A stretch of 6,141 nt of DNA, taken from positions 1-6,141 of the forward strand of contig CAJCJE010001012.1 of NCBI GenBank assembly GCA_903970565.1, in the 5' to 3' direction. The notes beneath the pieces are model-generated. The model saw only the letters and a list, made by a program, of their open reading frames with translations. It was not told the DNA's origin and ran no database searches. Made by a program: the position numbers and the translations under genes. Shown piece after piece: positions 4,888 through 6,141 of the stretch. This stretch comes from Candidatus Melainabacteria bacterium. Lineage in GTDB: Bacteria > Actinomycetota > Actinomycetes > Mycobacteriales > Pseudonocardiaceae. How positions within the stretch are numbered: the first letter of the stretch is position 1; each line of letters begins with the position of its first letter.

Positions 4888-5853
4888 GTGCCCCACATCG
4901 CCTGGCGTAGCAGCCTCAGTGCCACCGAAACCGTTCAGCTGAAGTCCCTGCTGGCCGCGGCCGTCGCGGTGGACGGCAGACCGAACTTCGACCCGGACGG
5001 CGAGCTTCCCGGCGATTTCCGGCACGGCGAGTACGGCCTGGCCCTCGAAGGCGACACGCTGGTCGGTGTGGTGGTCCGCGATACCGACGGCGACTCCTTC
5101 GGCCGCCAGGTCGCCGAACTGCTCGTCGACCCGGCCGCGCGTGGCCGAGGAATCGGCGCGGCCCTGCTCACCGCCCTGCTCGACCGGGCCGGCCTACGCG
5201 CCACCCCGGCCGCCGAAATCAGCTCTGACACCAGCACCGAAACCGGTACGGACACCGAGACGCTGCGGGTCTGGGCGCACGGTGACCACCCGGCCGCCGC
5301 CGCCCTCGCCGCGCGTTTCGGCCTGCGCAGGGTGCGTGAACTGCGGCGGATGCGACTGACCCTCGCCGACGTCGAGCTGCCCACTCCCCAGCTGCGGGAC
5401 GGCGTCGAGGTGCGCACGTTCCGGACCGGCGCGGACGAGGCGGCGATGGTCGCGCTGAACCACCGCGCCTTCTCCTGGCATCCCGAACAGGGCTCCCTCA
5501 CCGAGGCCGACGTCCGCGCCGACGAGGCGCAGCCGTGGTTCGACCCGGCCGGTTTCTTCCTCGCCGTGGACGCCTCCGACGGTCACCTGCTCGGCTTCCA
5601 CTGGACCAAAGTGCACCAGGAGCTGGACGGGGCCGGGGCGCCGATGGGCGAGGTGTACGTCGTCGCCGTCGATCCGAGCGCCGGTGGCGGCGGACTGGGC
5701 ACCGCGCTGACCCTCCTGGGGCTGCGCCATCTGGCTGGCCGTGGCTGTCGGCAGGTGATGCTCTATGTGGAGTCGGACAACGCCCCGGCCATCGCCGTGT
5801 ACGCACGGTTGGGATTCGCCGAGTGGGATGCTGACGTGCAGTACGCGACCTGA
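4888..5853 (+). CDS. mshD: Mycothiol synthase MshD (tandem GNAT acetyltransferase), 321 aa
   Basis: Cytosolic enzyme of the last step of mycothiol synthesis: transfer of acetyl from acetyl-CoA to the cysteine amine of desacetyl-mycothiol. Two GNAT domains are seen. The N-terminal one (about 1-155) has the CoA loop RGRGIG (85-90) after VAELLVDPAA. The C-terminal, catalytic-type domain (about 172-321) opens with VEVRTF, has NHRAFSWHPEQG (191-202), LGFHWTK (235-241), GEVYVVAVDPSA (254-265) and ends with LYVESDNAPAIAVYARLGF (292-310). All are MshD signatures, and the length fits the family. In the second CoA loop the usual Gln/Arg is glycine (GGGGLG, 266-271), and residues 112-125 form an unusual Ser/Thr/Asp/Glu run. 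The start is GTG 4888; no other start fits, and it is probably leaderless. It is on the same strand as glnR but separated by a hairpin, so likely its own transcript. Confidence 0.94.
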   Translation: MPHIAWRSSLSATETVQLKSLLAAAVAVDGRPNFDPDGELPGDFRHGEYGLALEGDTLVGVVVRDTDGDSFGRQVAELLVDPAARGRGIGAALLTALLDRAGLRATPAAEISSDTSTETGTDTETLRVWAHGDHPAAAALAARFGLRRVRELRRMRLTLADVELPTPQLRDGVEVRTFRTGADEAAMVALNHRAFSWHPEQGSLTEADVRADEAQPWFDPAGFFLAVDASDGHLLGFHWTKVHQELDGAGAPMGEVYVVAVDPSAGGGGLGTALTLLGLRHLAGRGCRQVMLYVESDNAPAIAVYARLGFAEWDADVQYAT

Positions 5854-5869
5854 CGCGCTGCGTCGCGTC
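5852..5869 (+). terminator. Weak stem-loop at the mshD stop
   Basis: GACGCG (5852-5857), overlapping the stop codon, pairs with CGCGTC (5864-5869) across a 6-base loop. There is no T-run. It is short, and a GC-rich background makes chance likely. Confidence 0.25.
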
Positions 5870-5879
5870 CCACCGAGCC

Positions 5880-5912
5880 CAAGGTCACGCGCGGCAAACA
5901 ACAAGGTCACGG
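5880..5912 (+). repeat. CAAGGTCACG direct repeats, 22-bp period
   Basis: CAAGGTCACG occurs exactly at 5880-5889 and 5902-5911, 22 bp apart, which is two units of 11. The GGTCACG core resembles the GTTCACC unit of actinobacterial PHO boxes. It lies between mshD and pstS, upstream of the better PHO-box candidate, and may be a second, weaker PhoP site or a site for another regulator. Confidence 0.5.
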
Positions 5913-5965
5913 ACTGAGGCTGTGCTCACCCTGATGGACGTGTGACTGATCACCCGGGGTGGCAA

Positions 5966-5987
5966 GTTCATGTCGCGTTCACCTCTA
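5966..5987 (+). promoter_or_regulatory. Candidate PHO box (PhoP site) for pstS
   Basis: Two 11-bp direct-repeat units, GTTCATGTCGC (5966-5976) and GTTCACCTCTA (5977-5987). Both begin with GTTCA, and the second has the full GTTCACC heptamer known for PhoP repeat units in Streptomyces. It lies 88 bases before the start of the downstream gene. It supports phosphate-starvation control and strengthens the pstS call. The exact promoter was not found. Confidence 0.65.
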
Positions 5988-6030
5988 CACGAGAAGCCGT
6001 CCACCAGCGCTGCCTACCGTCCGTATCAAG

Positions 6031-6044
6031 CGCGACAAGTCGCG
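6031..6044 (+). promoter_or_regulatory. CGCGAC-AA-GTCGCG dyad in the pstS leader
   Basis: A perfect 6-bp inverted repeat with a 2-base centre, 20 bases upstream of the pstS Shine-Dalgarno. It could be an operator or a small mRNA hairpin close to the ribosome binding site. Confidence 0.35.
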
Positions 6045-6075
6045 ATCGGTGATGGCTCCTAGTGGAGGATCTCAG

Positions 6076-6141
6076 GTGAAGATCAATCGGCTCGGCGGGG
6101 GCGCGACCCAGAAAGTGCGCAAGGGTGCGGGTGCGATGGGC
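6076..6141 (+). CDS. pstS: Start of probable phosphate-binding lipoprotein PstS (partial)
   Basis: The first 22 codons, cut by the window edge. GTG 6076 has a strong Shine-Dalgarno (GGAGG, 6064-6068) seven bases away. The translation begins MKINRLGGG and continues with more Lys/Arg (KVRK), the charged N-region of a secreted lipoprotein signal peptide. The hydrophobic core and lipobox cysteine would lie beyond the window. The call rests on the MKINR-type start seen in Nocardia-like PstS proteins, on the upstream PHO-box candidate, and on phosphate-transport genes lying next to mshD in mycobacteria. PstS would capture phosphate outside the membrane for the PstSCAB transporter. The coding start is well supported; the exact product is inferred. 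Confidence 0.7.
   Translation, partial: MKINRLGGGATQKVRKGAGAMG

Noticed and set aside
5194..5910. Long minus-strand ORF opposite mshD
   Set aside because: Low-complexity Gly/Arg translation with no recognisable domain, opposite a well-supported gene.
1..6141. CRISPR array, insertion sequence, tRNA or rRNA genes
   Set aside because: No regularly spaced repeats with unique spacers, no transposase-like ORF or terminal repeats, and no tRNA or rRNA sequence recognised.

Overview
The window is GC-rich actinobacterial chromosome, most likely from the Mycobacteriales and Nocardia-like. The evidence is a mycothiol synthase gene, a GlnR-type regulator, an LmeA (DUF2993) lipid-binding protein and a CysA2/SseC pair. 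The gene order matches, from memory, the Mycobacterium tuberculosis stretch Rv0814c-Rv0819 (sseC2, cysA2, thiX, lmeA, glnR, mshD). I could not run a search, so the genus is an inference.

Left half, minus strand (read right to left). lmeA (3725-2904) overlaps the membrane-anchored thioredoxin thiX (2907-2329) by an ATGA. A 309-base gap follows (2328-2020). It contains a 22-residue leader ORF (2222-2154) with a single Cys codon next to one arm of a stem. Just before the next gene, a hairpin covers the ribosome binding site. Next come a four-helix DUF4395 membrane protein with a CxxC (2019-1564), the two-domain sulfurtransferase cysA2 (1485-646) and sseC/DUF1416 (643-335), followed by terminator-like hairpins. 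A further 32-residue single-helix membrane protein (153-55) lies beyond, apparently read from a leaderless transcript. Bases 1-54 hold no gene I can support.

Middle. A 351-base divergent intergenic region (3726-4076) separates lmeA from glnR. It carries a 25-bp tandem repeat, an 11-bp-phased repeat with a central palindrome, and two short dyads.

Right half, plus strand. glnR (4077-4802), the nitrogen regulator, ends in a perfect 11-bp hairpin. mshD (4888-5853), the last enzyme of mycothiol synthesis, starts 6 bases after a TANNNT box and so looks leaderless. A 222-base gap follows with two direct-repeat arrays, one of them a good PHO-box candidate (GTTCA twice with 11-bp period). The window ends in the first 22 codons of what is probably pstS, the phosphate-binding lipoprotein.

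Together the region groups sulfur and thiol chemistry (sulfurtransferase, thioredoxin, DUF4395, mycothiol) with nitrogen (GlnR) and phosphate (PstS) control. The most interesting element is the leader ORF plus sequestered ribosome binding site ahead of DUF4395-cysA2-sseC. It resembles the cysteine-responsive attenuators known in mycobacteria but has one cysteine instead of a cysteine run.
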